Assembly (NCBI GenBank): GCA_965153455.1
Contig: OZ234496.1
Location: 18,158,304 to 18,222,303 of the forward strand
Source: Sphagnum compactum
Taxonomy: Eukaryota > Bryophyta > Sphagnopsida > Sphagnales
Reading direction: 5' to 3'
Length of the DNA: 64,000 nt
The position numbers and the translations under genes are program-made. The notes below the pieces were generated by a model. It made no database searches, was not told the origin of the DNA, and saw only the letters and a list, made by a program, of their open reading frames with translations. This document shows, one piece after another, positions 1 to 13,887 of this stretch; the stretch's first letter is position 1, and every line of letters starts with the position of its first letter.

Positions 1-1639
1 ATCAACTCAAGCAACTTGTCTTTTAAGTGGGTGAAAGGCATGGGCAATTAGGGTTATCATTGCGAGAGTTCCCAAGCCCCCGGGTGTAATAGTAGTATAA
101 TGTGGTGTCGATTTTTTTTTGAACAACCCAATATGGTCTTTGTTCTTGGGTACTTATTTTTAAAAATTCATACCTACCTATTCATATATTATTTTCAGAA
201 ATGATGAAATTTTCTTTATATATATATATATATAATTTCCCTTTTTTTTGTGAAGGAAAATAAAGAATCTTTTAGAATTTTTAGGAATTTTTTTTAAAAA
301 AATTTGGCATACAATCTTCAATAAAATAAAATAAAATAATTATTCAACACAAAAAATGTTGAACTTGTTGCCATGGTACTATGGTATCTTACAACAAGAG
401 TCCAGATGAAACAATCCAAGCCAACTTAGTACTAATATTATTTAGCCCTTTTTATATCATGGGGAAATAAATGGTGACCAATTATAGAGTCTTTGTTCCC
501 CCCACCAAATTGCAAAACACCAAATGAAAGGAACACAAAAGAAATTGCCATAATTTAAGAAAATCATGGAAATAGGTATGTATTCATTCATTCATTCATT
601 CATGATTTTTATTTATTTTTGAATGAAAAGGTTGCCGCAACTACCCTACAACTGTCATTCACTCTTTTCTTTTTTCTTTTCTTTTTTTATAATAATAATA
701 ATAATAATAATAATTTGGCACTTATTTCTGAAATATGTAATCATCATCAACCCACCCATAAAACCAAACTATTGGATTGCCGGTGATCACCACATGATCA
801 ATCTCCATTGTACCTACTAAAATGTCGGGTGTTAGATAGCCGTTATATTTTCTGGCTACCTATTGGAACTTAATATAGAACCTGGAAAGTTTAGAAAAAA
901 AATAAAAAAATTATTAAATTTTTTCTTTTCAAAAATTGGCAATTAGAAAGAAAATCCAAAAAAACATTAAATTTTCCACCATTTAATAAATCAGTTGCCA
1001 ATAAATTGACTTAAAACTCGTCTTAAAACTCCCAAACATACATGCCTATTGCATGGATGGATGAAAAACTTAATTCATCGCAACTAACCGCGAGCAATAT
1101 GAAGCTCCCCAACAAATCACCCAACCCTTACTAGTTACAAATACTCCCTTGAACTCATGTGCGTACCATACCTAGTACCTACCTACCTACCTACCTACCT
1201 ACGACTGATGTTTGGCACTTTGCCGATTTTTTAAAATATATATATATTTTTTATTCATTCTAAAAAATGAGGTTTGGCAAGTTCCAAATAAAAAAATTCA
1301 GAATTTCCATAGATGAGGAATAAGGTATGCAAAATGCATTTTGTGCTGTGCATTTATAATAATAATAATAATAATAATAACCCAATTAATGGTATTCGTC
1401 AATGTTCAACAATTTTGACAAATATCAATTTTTTTTTAAAAAACCTTTTTGGACTAGCTCTTTCTGCTTCACTCCAATACCAATAAAAAAAATCAAATAA
1501 ATATATTTATAATAAAAATTATATAAAAATCACACACAGTAGTATATTATTGCTTGGGACCCAACAACCAAATAGATTGCAACCAGACAAGGAAGAAGAG
1601 TATTAATAATAATAATATAGGCTATCACCACTGGCCATA
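1..1639. other. AT-rich intergenic region
   Basis: No gene seen. It contains (ATTC)n at 582-602, (AAT)n at 689-714 and 1356-1380, and (ACCT)n at 1177-1203. Open frames here are short and built of simple repeats. Confidence 0.7.
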
Positions 1640-2190
1640 ACCCTCGGTGTGGAATATTCTCAATAGCCAACTGGTCTCTTGGACCCGTGGGTAATGAGAA
1701 TATTCCATTCCTAGGGGGTTCCATAGTTTTGGGGCTTGAGTGAATATTCTTTTGTTAATGGGGGGGGGGGCGGAGATAGTAAATTTGAGTAATGTTTGGT
1801 TGCTAGAAATTCATTTCAATTTCTAAATAAATTTTTTTCACACACAATCAGGTTGTATTGGTCTTGTTCACACTTGGAGCAATTACATGATCTCGTTCAC
1901 ACTTGAACCACCGGCATACGTCACACTATAGTTTATGGAATAGCAAAATGGTTTTTTTTTTGCCCCCTTTGGACATAACTTGTGATATGGACTATTCCCA
2001 TAGTAACCAAGGGTCCAAAGACCTTCATTAAAAGAATATTCTTGTGTCCAAGGGGGGGGCCAAAAAAAAAAAAAAAAAAAACCAATGCTTTTGAGAATAT
2101 TCCTTTTAAACAAAGGGGGCCTTATGGGAATATTCCCTCCTTAAGGAATCAAGGGGGACATGGCTCGTTATGAGAATATTCCATACATCA
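1640..2190. repeat. Cluster of seven GAATATTC palindromes
   Basis: GAATATTC lies at 1652, 1698, 1742, 2034, 2095, 2128 and 2174, often as GAGAATATTCC or GGGAATATTCCC. The region also contains an A18-type run and G-tracts. GAATATTC fits the GAAnnTTC core of a heat-shock element, but no gene is visible next to it. Confidence 0.7.
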
Positions 2191-2310
2191 ACTAACTAGT
2201 TACGGGCAATTGTAATAGGGAGCCTTTTTTGGTCATTCCATAAGAACATGTCCAAACAAAATTTAGTGTATTTGGAGGTTGTCTTGAAGGCTTTTGATTA
2301 CACACGCATA

Positions 2311-2485
2311 CCCACAAAGTTAGGGTTTAGGGTTTAGGTGTTAGGGTTTAGGGTTTAGGCCTAGTCAAAGCCTTTGAACACTAAACTTGGACTACCCACA
2401 AAGTTCGTAGTTGGGGGGGGGGGAGGTGTTAGGGTTTAGGGTTTAGGCCTAGTCAAAGCGTTTGAACACTAAACTCGGACTGGGT
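2311..2485. repeat. Interstitial telomere-like TTTAGGG tracts within a duplicated segment
   Basis: GTGTTAGGGTTTAGGGTTTAGG followed by CCTAGTCAAAGC and TTTGAACACTAAACT occurs twice (about 2337-2392 and 2427-2481). The copies are separated by a G-tract, and a further TTTAGGG pair sits at 2322. Confidence 0.85.
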
Positions 2486-2489
2486 GCCA

Positions 2490-5400
2490 TGCTGCCCAAG
2501 GGGGGGGCACCCAAAGGATCGGAGAGTGGGGGGGGGGGGAAGGGAACTGACATGCACTATTTTTCACTAACTCTTGCTTCATGTTTCGTGAAGCAACAAC
2601 AAAAAGCTAAATTGCCAAGCTTTTAAAAAACACATTAAGTTGCGGAGGAGAAACAACCGACCTAAAAGAAACCCTATATTTGTAGTAGTGTAAGTCCACT
2701 AGAAAAAGGGGTTCAAGGATTAACTCAAAATAGGGTTGAGTTTTTTTTAGGACCTTTGGGGGTAGTGTATAAACTTCATGGAAAATTTAATGGATTTTAA
2801 GCCCAAATTAGGGTTTTGCTAGGACCCAAGAGTGTGAAATCAACTGAAACTTGTTTAGATATTAAAAAAACCAAATTCTTAGGGTTTGTTTGTTCTTCTA
2901 GGCATTTGGAGTAGTGTGAACTCACTCCATTGGGAAATTTAAAGGAATTAGCCTAAAATATAGGGTTTTTACAATGTAACCAACTCTCTCCACTCCCCCC
3001 ATCCACCTCCCTCCCCCTCCCTCCCCCCCCCCCCCCAATTTTTTTCCATGGCACTAAAGGATTGCAAGAATAGGTAGGTGCCACAAACATGGGCATATCA
3101 AACACCCACTTGGGCATATTTTTTCTATGGGACTTTGTAAGTGGGAGTGGCTCTTTAACTCTTCCCACTATTTATTATTTCTCTTCTCCCACCCAAAGAC
3201 TTTGTGTGTGTGTGTGTGTGGGGGGTCCATTGCACAAATAGACTAGTTCAAAGTAAATTGAAGGAGTTGGGTACAAAAGAGTATGTAGTACTTGTGACTA
3301 CTATTTCAAACCTTTGGTGATTAGGGTTTAGGGTACCCTAGTATTTTGATTCTAGTGGCTCTAAATTATTTTTGTTTCTAGTTCACAAACTCATTTCATT
3401 TGACAGAGATGTATTTATTGATCTTGAAGCTTTCACACAAGGAATGAGGGTACTACTGTATTTGATTCCCACTAGAAGGTGGGAACCACCTTATTATGAT
3501 AGTATAAATTTTAAAAGAGATCCTCCAAATGGCATTGTATAAATTAGCAAAAACATTTAATTGATACTAAGGAGGAAAAAAAAAAAATCCCAATTTTTTG
3601 GTTTTCAAAACAACAAAATCTGTCACGAAGAAAAAAAAAAAAAAACCCATTATTGTATAGAACTCATTGCTTCAAGAAATCATAACTAGCTCTCCAAATT
3701 TTCAAAAATGACAATTATTCCACTTAGAATAGGGTTTGAATACTCTTCTCAAAATTTTCCCCCCAAAATATATTTAAAAAAAGTGCAATATAAAATCAAG
3801 ATTTTTTGTTCCTACCAAACCACAATTATTTTGATAACTATTAGCTTCTACCTTATTTTTGTCCATACACCAAGTAGAGACTAATATTTGCAAAAGATGG
3901 TCAATGAAGAGGAGGGAGAGAATGCTTGACTTGGCTTCAAGGTAGTAGTACTTACTCATTGGCAACTAGTGCCCCATGTCACAACTTAACTCACAAGTAC
4001 CTCATCAAATGGTGCATGAAACAAAAACATGAACCTTGTGTGTGGTACTTGTAAGAATTTATGCTTACTTGTACACCCATGGAGGACCACTCAATTATAA
4101 GGTGGTCCTACATCCTGCTAGGTCAAGATTACTTGTCAAATGCATCAATGGTGGAAAAAATGCTTCTAAAAATGATTTATTGGGATAATTTAGCAACATG
4201 TAAAACCAAAAGCTATGAGTCTCCATAATGTCAAAAAAATGTTTTACCAAATCTATAGAATGTAAGTTGGAAACCAACAAATTCCCAATAAAGCTATTTG
4301 TGATGTTTTAATTGTAAAAATAATTTGATAAGTGTTATCGTGTTTCCCACATGCTCTTAAGAATTTTGGCATAAAATTTTGAAATTAGGTTTTGGCATTC
4401 ATTCATAGTAAAACCAAGTTCTAGAAGAAAAAAAATACACGTGTGCAAATTTTTCACTAACTTTTTTTTTAAATGTGCTTTTTTATGCAAGTTGATTTCT
4501 TCTCAAAATGAAGGTGTATGTATAGTGCTCCATTTTGTTTGTAAATTAAATTTTCTTAAGTACATTCCCAATTCCTCATAAATTGGAACATCACCCATCA
4601 ATGTGAACCCAAATTTCAAGTGACCCAAATCCTTGATATTGCACAATTGACAACTCCTACACAAATCTTGTTACTATCACCATAGAATTTGTGAGTTTAG
4701 GTGCACTCTGAATCCACCTTCTATTTAACCTAGTTTTGCACACTTCAACAAAAATAGCGGGGTTACCTCAACCACATTTAAAGCATAAAATTCTAAAGTG
4801 TGAAAAAGAGAGAGAGAAAACTAGCATAAATATATAGAAGGAGTTGAAATGGAGATACCTATTTGACCACCTACTTACTTACACTAGTGATACATATTAT
4901 TGTCTAGGTCAAAAGATGGACATTAGTACAAGATGGTACCACAACAAAAGAGAAGTGAGAATGGAGGAAAGAAGGACATAGGTGGCAAGGTTGAAAGGGC
5001 TGACAAGCAAGCTTCTCAAATGAATCTTGTGTTCAATAGAAGGGACCCACACCAAAGGTGGGGGGGGGGTGGGGTTGCAGGGGTCCAACTATGGTTATTT
5101 ATAACTCACAAACAAGCTCACGTGGGGCAGGAGCTAGGCACCTTATCATTCTTGGCAACACCTATTTATGAGCTTCATCTCCACTCCCCCTCTCCTTCAT
5201 GTGTGTCTAAAGAGTTCACCAATCACTTACTTGCCACCCATAAGCTTTACTACTATTGTTGGTGGGGACACCCCATTTGCCCAAGCACTCCTTGAGTCTT
5301 CACACCCTATTTATCATGTTATCAAATTTCACAAAAGACCTTGGTCCATTTTAGGTCAAAAAACCATCACCCTGACCCAAGGTTCACTTGAGTCAGCTGT

Positions 5401-5657
5401 GATGAATATTGGATGAGAAAATGTAACAAATTTTCGCCACACCTCTTGCCATATATATTTGGCATGTACGGGCTTTACTGAGCATAAAGACCTTTACGGT
5501 CTGGTTTTTAATATTTAAATTTTTTCACTCCGATACCCGTCATGGGAAGAAGGTTTTATAAATATAAGGTGAGCATTTTGAAAAGAGAAAGTAAAGCTTT
5601 TCGAAATGCTTGCTTGCATCATTACAAAATGTGAGTGCAATTTACTAGTCCTTGTTC
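2490..5657. other. Intergenic region
   Basis: AT-rich with homopolymers (G12 near 2525, C14 near 3023), a (TG)n run at 3202-3220 and G9 at 5060. The longest open frame (4933-5295) is spanned by the G-run and has no protein character. Nothing else supported. Confidence 0.65.
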
Positions 5658-6110
5658 AGTCGACAGATGAATCCACTGAAGTTTTACTCTGTCCCACTCA
5701 ATGAGATCAGTGAATTCACTCAAAATCCAATGAAAACACTTAGACAAATAGAGAATAAATTTCTTCTCATTCAATCATACCAATGAATTCACTCAAAATC
5801 CAATGAAAACATTTAAACAAATAGGGAATAAATTTCTTCCCATTCAGTCATACTAGTGAATTCACTCAAAATCCAATGACAACACTTTAGACAAGTAGAG
5901 AATAAATTTCTTCCCATTCAGTCATACCAATGAATTCACTCAAAATCCAATGAAAACACTTAGACAAGTAGAGAATAAATTTCTTCCCATTCAGTCATAC
6001 CAATGAATTCACTCAAAATCCAATGAAAACACTTAGACAAATAAGAGAATAAATTTCTTCCCATTCAGTGAGACCAGCGAATTCACTCAAAATCCAATGA
6101 CAGCACTCGA
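5658..6110. repeat. 73-bp tandem repeat, 6 copies
   Basis: TCACTCAAAATCCAATGA recurs at 5716, 5789, 5862, 5936, 6009 and 6083 (spacing 73-74). Each unit also contains AGAATAAATTTCTTC and CCATTCAGTCATACC. The first and last units are diverged. No coding potential. Confidence 0.9.
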
Positions 6111-8184
6111 TGACCAATGAACACATTTCTTATAATGTTACCTCTTGAGGGAAATAAAATTGTGCACTCTAACATGACCTCCTCCAAATACACTGAGAAA
6201 AAAGAAAGCCAGACCAGGTTTTGAACTCAACTGTACACACATATTTGTTGCAAAGGAAAGGAGTCCTGTCAAATGGTCCACTTTTGCAGTTTCAATGGAA
6301 CAAGTAGGTTACCTTGTTTCCTTCCTTTGTCCAGTTTCAAAGTGAATTCAAGTATCCAACTCAAAAATCATTATTAAGTTTTTCTGCTGCTGAAACTACT
6401 GCTAACTTTTACTCTTTCTTGCACACAATCAAAGTTGCATGCTATGCTCCAGACTCCAGACTCCATACTCTGCCCTAATTGATGTGCATTGTGGGGGTGG
6501 GGATGACAGTAAGTTGACTACAAAAAGCTCAGTTCTACTCAGCTTTCTGAGTGCACAAGTTCAATACCCATTGGGTGCTTTTCCTTAAGACTGTTCAAGT
6601 AACAGTGCATGTGTACAGCTTCCTTTCAAGTCAAAGGGGAAGCAATTGATATGTTTAAGCTTTTTTAAAAACCCTTTAACAAGGTTTTTCAGCTCTTTTT
6701 CTGTGTGTTCATTTTGTTGGGTTGCCTGCCTGCCTGCCTGCCTGCCCATGGGTAGGCTAGCAAATGGGCTTGTGATTTTTAGAAGACCCAAAAAAAAATT
6801 CACATATATTGATGATTTCTTTATTGCTTAATTGATAGTGTTGTATGTTGTCAAATTGTTGACCTAAATTTTGGTGTAACTTTTTTTTTAATGAAATTTT
6901 GAACTTCCTCCTCTCGGAAAAAGAATGAAAGATGTGCACCCAATGTTGGGTGGATTCAATGATTTTCAACGAAAGAACCAGTGGGTAAGGGTCGGTTATA
7001 TGGAATCTTGCCAATCACTCCCAAGCTTGAGAACAATATGACCCCCCAATCTGACCTGCCCTTCCTCAACACAAGGAACTGACTAGGGAAGAAGATTATG
7101 CATTGAAATGTACTTGCAATGTAAAAGGAAGATTAGCTTGGGTTATTGTGCAATTAGAGTTGAATTTGGCAAGTATGTACATGTTGTGTATCCCTTTAAG
7201 GTCTGGTGCTCTAGATAGTGAGTGGGATACATAGGCGCAAACACATAAGGTCTCAGAGCTTTCTCCATCTCAACCTCCAACTTGGATGGTCTTGGAGTCC
7301 TAGAGAAGTTGTACACGAAGAGTGAATGCACCCATGGTTGCTAAAATTTGCCTGATTTGCTTAAACACTGAGCAAGAGATAAAGGTTCTCAAAAGTACAA
7401 GACCTCTTTTAAATTGGAAAAAATCTCAAACAAATACTTGCCAATTCTCATGAACAAACATCTTGCAACCCATGAGCAAACAATGTATTTTGGACATTTG
7501 GATAGGATTTAGCCTTTGATCAAAGTGGATGAACCTAAAATCCGATTAACTATTTGTGTAAAATTGTTCATCATACATCAACAAGTAAGATAAAAGAATT
7601 CAAACTCATTCTAAGATCTACAATGATGGATGAAAGTTTATTTTGTCTACACTTAAAATCTTAAGCAAGCTAGAGGCATCATTAGTCAAATGCCCTATGT
7701 GCTCTAGCCTCAATTCTAACAGGATTTTTAGAATTCCCTAATCCTCCTACTCTCCTCCTTGGTCTTTGTGTTGCCATGCATGTGGGAGATAATATGTTGG
7801 GTGTTGCTAATGACAAGTTCTTATTACTCTTCATGAAACTTTCCATGATAATCTTCATAGCTCTTGATCATACTTTCCATTTTTCTTCATCATGTTCTTC
7901 ATGTTGCATTTCATTGCTTTCAATACTTAAACTCCCTACCTATGGTCATTGGTTTGTTTTTGTTGCAAATCAAACTCGGGGTGTCCTTGTGTTGCAAAAC
8001 AAACTAATCAAAGAGTTCAAATGTTGGTGTCCTTGTGTTGTAAGTCAAACTTGCAATCTAATGAGGCTATTGTTTTTGCATTTGAACCCACTCAAGTCCA
8101 GGCTCTTTCTTTGTTGGTTGTTTCTTGTTGCAAATTGAACCCACCTAGGCCCACAACCTATCTTTCTTTTGGTTTTCTCTTTTT
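6111..8184. other. Intergenic region
   Basis: No gene recognised. A (TGCC)n run lies at 6724-6746. Weak GTCCTTGTGTTGCAAA duplications at 7965-8130 lead into the CT-rich array. Confidence 0.65.
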
Positions 8185-8790
8185 GTTCGTTTTCTTGCAT
8201 TGCAAGCTTTGATATCTCTTTTTCTCTTCCAATCAAACCTAAAACTTAGATGTTTCCATCTCTCTCTATCTTCCAATCAAACCTAGGACCTGAATGTTCT
8301 TATCTTTTCTCTCTTCCAATGAAACCTAGAACCCAAATGGTCTAATATTTCTCTCTCTTTTAGTTAAACCCAAAACATAATTGCTTGCATTTCTCTCTTT
8401 TACAATTGAACCCAAAAGTTAAATGCTTTGATTTCTTTCTTTTCCAATTGAACTTGAACCATCTCTACTTCTCTTCCAATGAAACTTGAAACCTAATTAC
8501 TTTCATCTCTCTCTCTTCCAATGAAATTAAAACCTAAATGTTTTTATCTTTCTCTCTATTTCAATCAAATTGAAAACCCAAATGTTTTTTATTTTTTTAT
8601 TTTCTTCCAATCTAACCTAGTTGTTCTCATGTGTTTTTTTCTCTTCTAATCAAACTCAACATTTAGATGCCCTAGTTTTTCTCTTCTTTTTTTTCCAATT
8701 GAACTCATAACCTAAAACATTCATTTCTTTAACAACTAAACCCCACTCTAATATCTTTTTCTTTTAATTGATCCCAAGCCCATTATTTCA
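8185..8790. repeat. Degenerate CT-rich tandem array, unit about 43-60 bp
   Basis: The word TCTCTCTTCCAATNAAACC followed by TANAACCNAAATG recurs about ten times with substitutions and length changes. A weaker related pattern (GTCCTTGTGTTGCAAA..CAAAC) precedes it at 7965-8130. It has no convincing open frame. Confidence 0.65.
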
Positions 8791-10319
8791 TTATCTTCTT
8801 TTTTTTCCTTTGGTTGGAAGCAAATGCAAACCTTATCTCTTTCCTCCTTGGTTGAACCCATGCATAGATGAACTTTTCTTTGTTGCAACTCAAATTTGGG
8901 TCTTCTCTCTTTCATTCGCATGTCCTTTCTTTAAAGACATCTCTCTAATCCACATGTTCCTTTTCTAAACATCCCCTCTCTCTCTAATGTTTCATTATCA
9001 CAATTAATGGTTGAACCCCCCTCATCTCTCTCTCAGTGGATGTTCAAGGAATTTTGATTCTTTCTTTCATTGTTATTGATCAAACAAACCTTTCCTATTG
9101 ATCATAATTTATCCATTCCACCCCCCCCTTCCTTTTGATATTGATTAATTCATCTCAAGTCTCATAACCTTATTGCAATGTGGCCCCTTGATAACATTTG
9201 ATTCTAAGCCCTTGTTGCTTCCTTGTCCATAACTTTTTGTCACAATATGTCCAAGTATTCATGTTGCTTGTTACAATGAGATTGAATATAACCCATTAAT
9301 GGTTTTCCACCTTGTGTTTTCCTTGCATGCAAATGTGACAAGGATAAAAAATTGTGAATTTAATAAAAACTTTCATGAATTGGAGATGCATAAATTTGAA
9401 ATGGAGGTGTCAATTCACAAGTAGCTTCACCAAGCTTTATACTTAGCTCTATTGATTATAATTCTATTATGGCAATATGCTTCATATGCATTTCTACATA
9501 ATATCTTAGATTAGAATCTACATTTTCACCAACATCAACTCCTAACTTAACAAGCTTTGTTATAATTGTTCAATTGACTCTTCAGGAGTTCCATGGACTC
9601 CCCATTGTCGAATGCCAAGCTAAGTTATTATTTTTTCCATCTTATGTGTGAGGTGTTATTCTTTACATAATGTCTAATTCGGTCTTGTCATTCATTGCCT
9701 TGGAATTAAATTGCAAGATTCATATAACCTTGAATCTACTTTTAATGATCTACTTGGATAATGATTTTTGAAAAGCCATATTTACCCAGCCAATGAGTTT
9801 TTATCTTGTGTACACTTATCTTTAAAGTTCATGAACCCTAAACCCTTTGATTCTTTCTCCCTTAAATATGTAGAACTTGGGCAAAATTCTTATTATAATG
9901 TTTATAACATAGTTTATAATGAACCATTCCCTAGACCTAGGAATTGTGTTGTAAAACCTACTTGAGGCTTTTATTGTCAAAATTTTTGCCTTTGATTAAC
10001 ATCATTCTGAAATCTTTATTTCGTTAGGATTCCAAATGTGGTTTGCATCCACTACTAAAATTCTTGGTTTTTCAAATGATCCAAGTTGACTGATTGGTTT
10101 TTCTTGATTAGTGAACATGTACATCTTGACTGGAGGCTAAGGGCTTGAATGACATGTGTATCTTTTGACTAATCAACATGGTTGAAATGATCTATTTGAC
10201 TATTTGTCAATTGGACAACTTAATCAAATGGAATATCTAGTCAAGTTGGAAAGAAACATATGACACCTTTAGTCAAAATGGCTAATGGAGTTTTATTCAA
10301 ATAGAAAATTAGTCAAGAT
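8791..10319. other. Intergenic region
   Basis: T-rich sequence without recognisable genes or ordered repeats. Short open frames only. Confidence 0.65.
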
Positions 10320-10500
10320 GGCCAAGGTTATTACTACATACCTACCCACCCACTTACTTACCTATTACAACTTAGCAACTACCTACCCACCTACCTATAA
10401 ATTATTACCTACCTACTTACCTATCTACCCACCTACCCACATATTAATTACGTACTACAACCTACCTAACCATCCACTCACCCACCTACTCATGTATTTC
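10320..10500. repeat. CTAC/CCAC/TTAC tetranucleotide-rich region
   Basis: Degenerate (CTAC)n, (CCAC)n and (TTAC)n runs; related GGTA-type sequence follows at 10660-10800 in the opposite sense (TAGGTAGGCTAGG..), then (CTAC)n again. Confidence 0.75.
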
Positions 10501-10554
10501 ATAATCTTGTAGTGAAGTGCCAAAATAAACGTGTGAAATAAAAAGTTTGACAAA

Positions 10555-10645
10555 AAAAAAAAAACTTTTGATGGTGTGGTCCATCGATTGAATACTTGGT
10601 TTATCATTGGGGAGGTCAAAGGTTCAATTCTTAATTTTTGTAACC
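10555..10645 (+). repeat. tRNA-like segment, possible SINE head
   Basis: GATGGTGTGGTCCATCGATTGAA has the spacing of a degraded pol III A-box region. About 35 bp later, GGGGAGGTCAAAGGTTCAATTC resembles a tRNA variable loop plus B-box (GGTTCAA). It follows a long A-run. It does not fold into a complete cloverleaf by eye, so a functional tRNA is unlikely. Confidence 0.3.
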
Positions 10646-10800
10646 TATGTACATGCTTAGGGGGTTAAGGTAGGTAGGCTAGGCTAAGTTAAATAAGTAA
10701 TACTAAGTTAGGTTAAACTAGGTGAAATAGGTAGGGTAGGATAAGTTACCACCTACCTACCTATCTTTATTACCTACCTACCTACTTGCTTACAAAAAAA

Positions 10801-13589
10801 TATTTTGATAATAATTTGAAAAAGAAACAATATTTAGATAATTTGATCAATCAAATGGTCCACTATTCATTAGTCAAAACGACTAATCAAATGGTCAAAA
10901 AGACCAGCCTATCACATTGCATATGTTAAAATCGACTTGTTCAAAATAACATGGGGTCTTTTTGGTCCTTGTCCAAATTTGGTTTTTTTACGTGAATTTC
11001 TAGTTTGAAAAACTAAAAATTTTAGTAGTTTTCATATTTATGTTGAATGTATGATGTTTGTAAGTTTTGGTAGAAGGATTTGCATGAATCACTGATTAAT
11101 CCTTGTGCCAGATAGATTTTGAGAACTCTTGGATGCCTACACTTAAACCCAAACCACCATGAGTTCCGAGGTACACCATCTTTAAATCATGTAAGTTGAA
11201 TTTGAGTAAGTTTTGCCACCTTCAACTTTACTTGATGTTATGTTATAAACAATCCACATTGTTGTGCATGCTTAGAATTCAAGTAAGAAGATATTGATCT
11301 TCTTTAGATGTTAACACACCTAGTGATCCAAATTTCCTAATTCTAATCTTGCCATTGAAATGGTTAAAAAGTGATGTTAAGGGGATGTTTCAATGTTAGA
11401 TGGCCTCCTTCATGGATGTTACCCTTGTTTCCACTATACCCATGGCCTCTCCCAATTGTTCATCTATCCATGTGATTTTCCCTTTACAACAAGGGTTGAA
11501 CTCACTTTTATAGATTTTTCCCTTAATTGTGATACATATTGAGGATGTAGATTCTCTTGGTCCAAATCAACTAGATCTGATTTATTTAACAACCCACTTT
11601 TGCTCTTACAAGAATAAACACATCTTACAAATCTAGAGCTAATTAATCTTGCAACCTTTTGCTTCTTTTGTGAAGTACATTAAAGATCATGTGAGCCTAA
11701 TTTTCATGGCCTTAGCCTTTAGTAGGTGGGTGGTTCTCACCTAGGCCCCACAAGCAATATGGCCCCACACTTCCTATATTTCTCTTAAGAATACAAAAAT
11801 TTAGATAGATCAAGAAAGGATTCAAAAGCATGTTCTTTTATCATTATACTAAAACAAAATAATATTCTAGAAATTTACAAAGTCTTTTCAATCTAATTTT
11901 TTGTCTATTGTCTTTGTATAGGCTATTGATGTGTATTTATAAACTTTATGTTGTGATTTAGCACTATGCTTGCACTCTTCTTAGTTCATGGGATGATTAC
12001 AAATTGTTGTATCAAACACAAATAACTACTCGACTTTTCCTTGTAAGCTGTATTTATGTATTCAATTTTGCACTCATTAAACTAATCCTCTACTTTTACA
12101 TCTATGTTTCCTTTTTATTCTTATGACCTTAATCATGATGCAATAGGATTAAGAGCTTTATGAAGTCTTATAATTCGTCCTTTAAATACTTTTGGGTAGG
12201 TTAGACATGCTTTGGATAGTCATTTAAAAGGAATGAATTCTTTGCTAAACTTTTGGAATGAGCTTGGCGTTTTCTATTGAAAGTTGTGATGCTCTTGTTT
12301 TGGTAGGAAATGTGAAGTGTAAGGATCTCCTTGTTAATCATTGGGTTGTAAAATCCAATGCAACAGTGTGTGCTTTGATATTTAGGCTTGCTTTCTCCTT
12401 CTATGTTTATGATTTGAATGTGCATTGCAATTTATGGGTTTAAAGCATTTATGATGTTGTTAGATCCCTTTGAATGTATAGATTTTTCTTCCCATCATTA
12501 AACATTTGGCTGCCCATAATGAAGGGCAATATTGGTGGATTTACCCTAGATCACACCCTTAACCAATCCAATTGTCTTTAGAGATGATCTTTTGTGTGCA
12601 TTGGTTTGTGACAAGTATAAACCAATTGCCAAAGACTAACCTCACACAATGTTTTATATCACACCTTTTACCAAACACTAGAAGATGATGGAGTAAGATA
12701 TGTTCCTATGTGTGTGCCATCCATGTGCAATTTTATGTGTCATTATCCACCCTATTGCCAAACATTTATTTTAAATAAATGTTAAATATTACTCCAATGG
12801 CAAAACACTAAAATTTGATGCATTGTGATATGCCATTGAAAAAGTATTGCATTCATATTTAATGTAATCTACCTTTGTCCACCCTTCACTAAATACCTTA
12901 TTAAATATGTACATTTATTTCAACCAAAAGGGTGGAATTGAAATCAAACAATATTCTAGTTTGGAATTATCCAAACGATGACCACTGCTTATGGAATCTA
13001 AAGTTATCCTACATAAACCTATAACTCCAATGAATCATTGTCACTAAAATTAAACAAATGTCAAATATTACCCCCATGATTAAACACAACTGAAAAATTG
13101 TTGGTTAAAAGTGTGAAAATAGTTGAACACAAATGTATCTTGTTGAGTGTTTGGTCATAGGTCACATTATGCACATTGACAAATGTTTGATCCATTGTTC
13201 ACCAACCCATCCCTAAACTATTCAAACATTCGTCCACCAACCTATGTTCGATGATGGGCATGTCTACTTTAGTTGGTTGTTTTCTTCTTTATTTTTTGTG
13301 TTGATGACGCAAAGCAACATACATCACTTCCACTTATGAATTTTGATAGCCAAAAGGAATGACTTGAAATTTTAAAATAATATGTATAGAATGGTGACCA
13401 ACATTTATTTTACTAATAAGATTTTTGCTTCGAAAAGAAAATTTAAAATGTGAAATCACTATTGATTATTCGGGTTATCAAATATTGGAATTCGAGATCA
13501 AATAAAATAATTGTCATAATCCAAAATTTGGTTTCCATTAGTAACAAATAATACAAAAGGATGGTTGAACTCTGTTATTTTTATATATA
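10801..13589. other. Intergenic region
   Basis: AT-rich unique sequence. No reading frame with protein character and no ordered repeat seen. Confidence 0.65.
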
Positions 13590-13650
13590 CTTTTAAACCA
13601 AATTTGACTAAATCTTCCTATGGATGAATGTCGATTTTGGCTACATTAAA
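13590..13650 (+). repeat. TAGCCA-family dispersed repeat, partial copy
   Basis: Only the second module is recognisable: ACCAAATTTGACTAAATC followed by TTCCTATGGATGA and, shortly after, TTTTGGCTACATT. Confidence 0.45.
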
Positions 13651-13887
13651 AAAAAAAATTGAAAAAAGAAAAACCCTAACAATGGATGATTTCATCCACC
13701 AACAATTTGGTAATAAGTTGTTGGGACAACCAAGTGTGAAAGGGGGAGGGAGGGTTACCAACATGTCCAAATAAAACCAACAAAAAATAAAATAAAATAA
13801 AATAAAGACAAGCACAAAGTGTAGAGAGTTATTTATTGGGTTGCCTCCCCTTGACCCACAAGGTTAGTAGGTACCTACATGCAAGAC

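Noticed and set aside
4933-5295. A 120-codon open frame
   Set aside because: Spans a G homopolymer, shows no motif, and an overlapping frame is equally open.
5500-5520. Rho-independent-terminator-like hairpin AGACC..GGTCT followed by Ts (near 5490-5515)
   Set aside because: A 5-bp stem before T-rich sequence is expected by chance in AT-rich eukaryotic DNA, and no gene ends there.
5658-6110. CRISPR-like direct repeats
   Set aside because: The 73-bp units are directly adjacent tandem copies with no unique spacers, in a eukaryotic context.
7949-8212. Cys-rich small proteins in two overlapping frames (7776-8212)
   Set aside because: The Cys/Cys-Lys pattern comes from repeated TTGTTGCAAA words at the edge of the CT-rich array, and overlapping frames are open alike.
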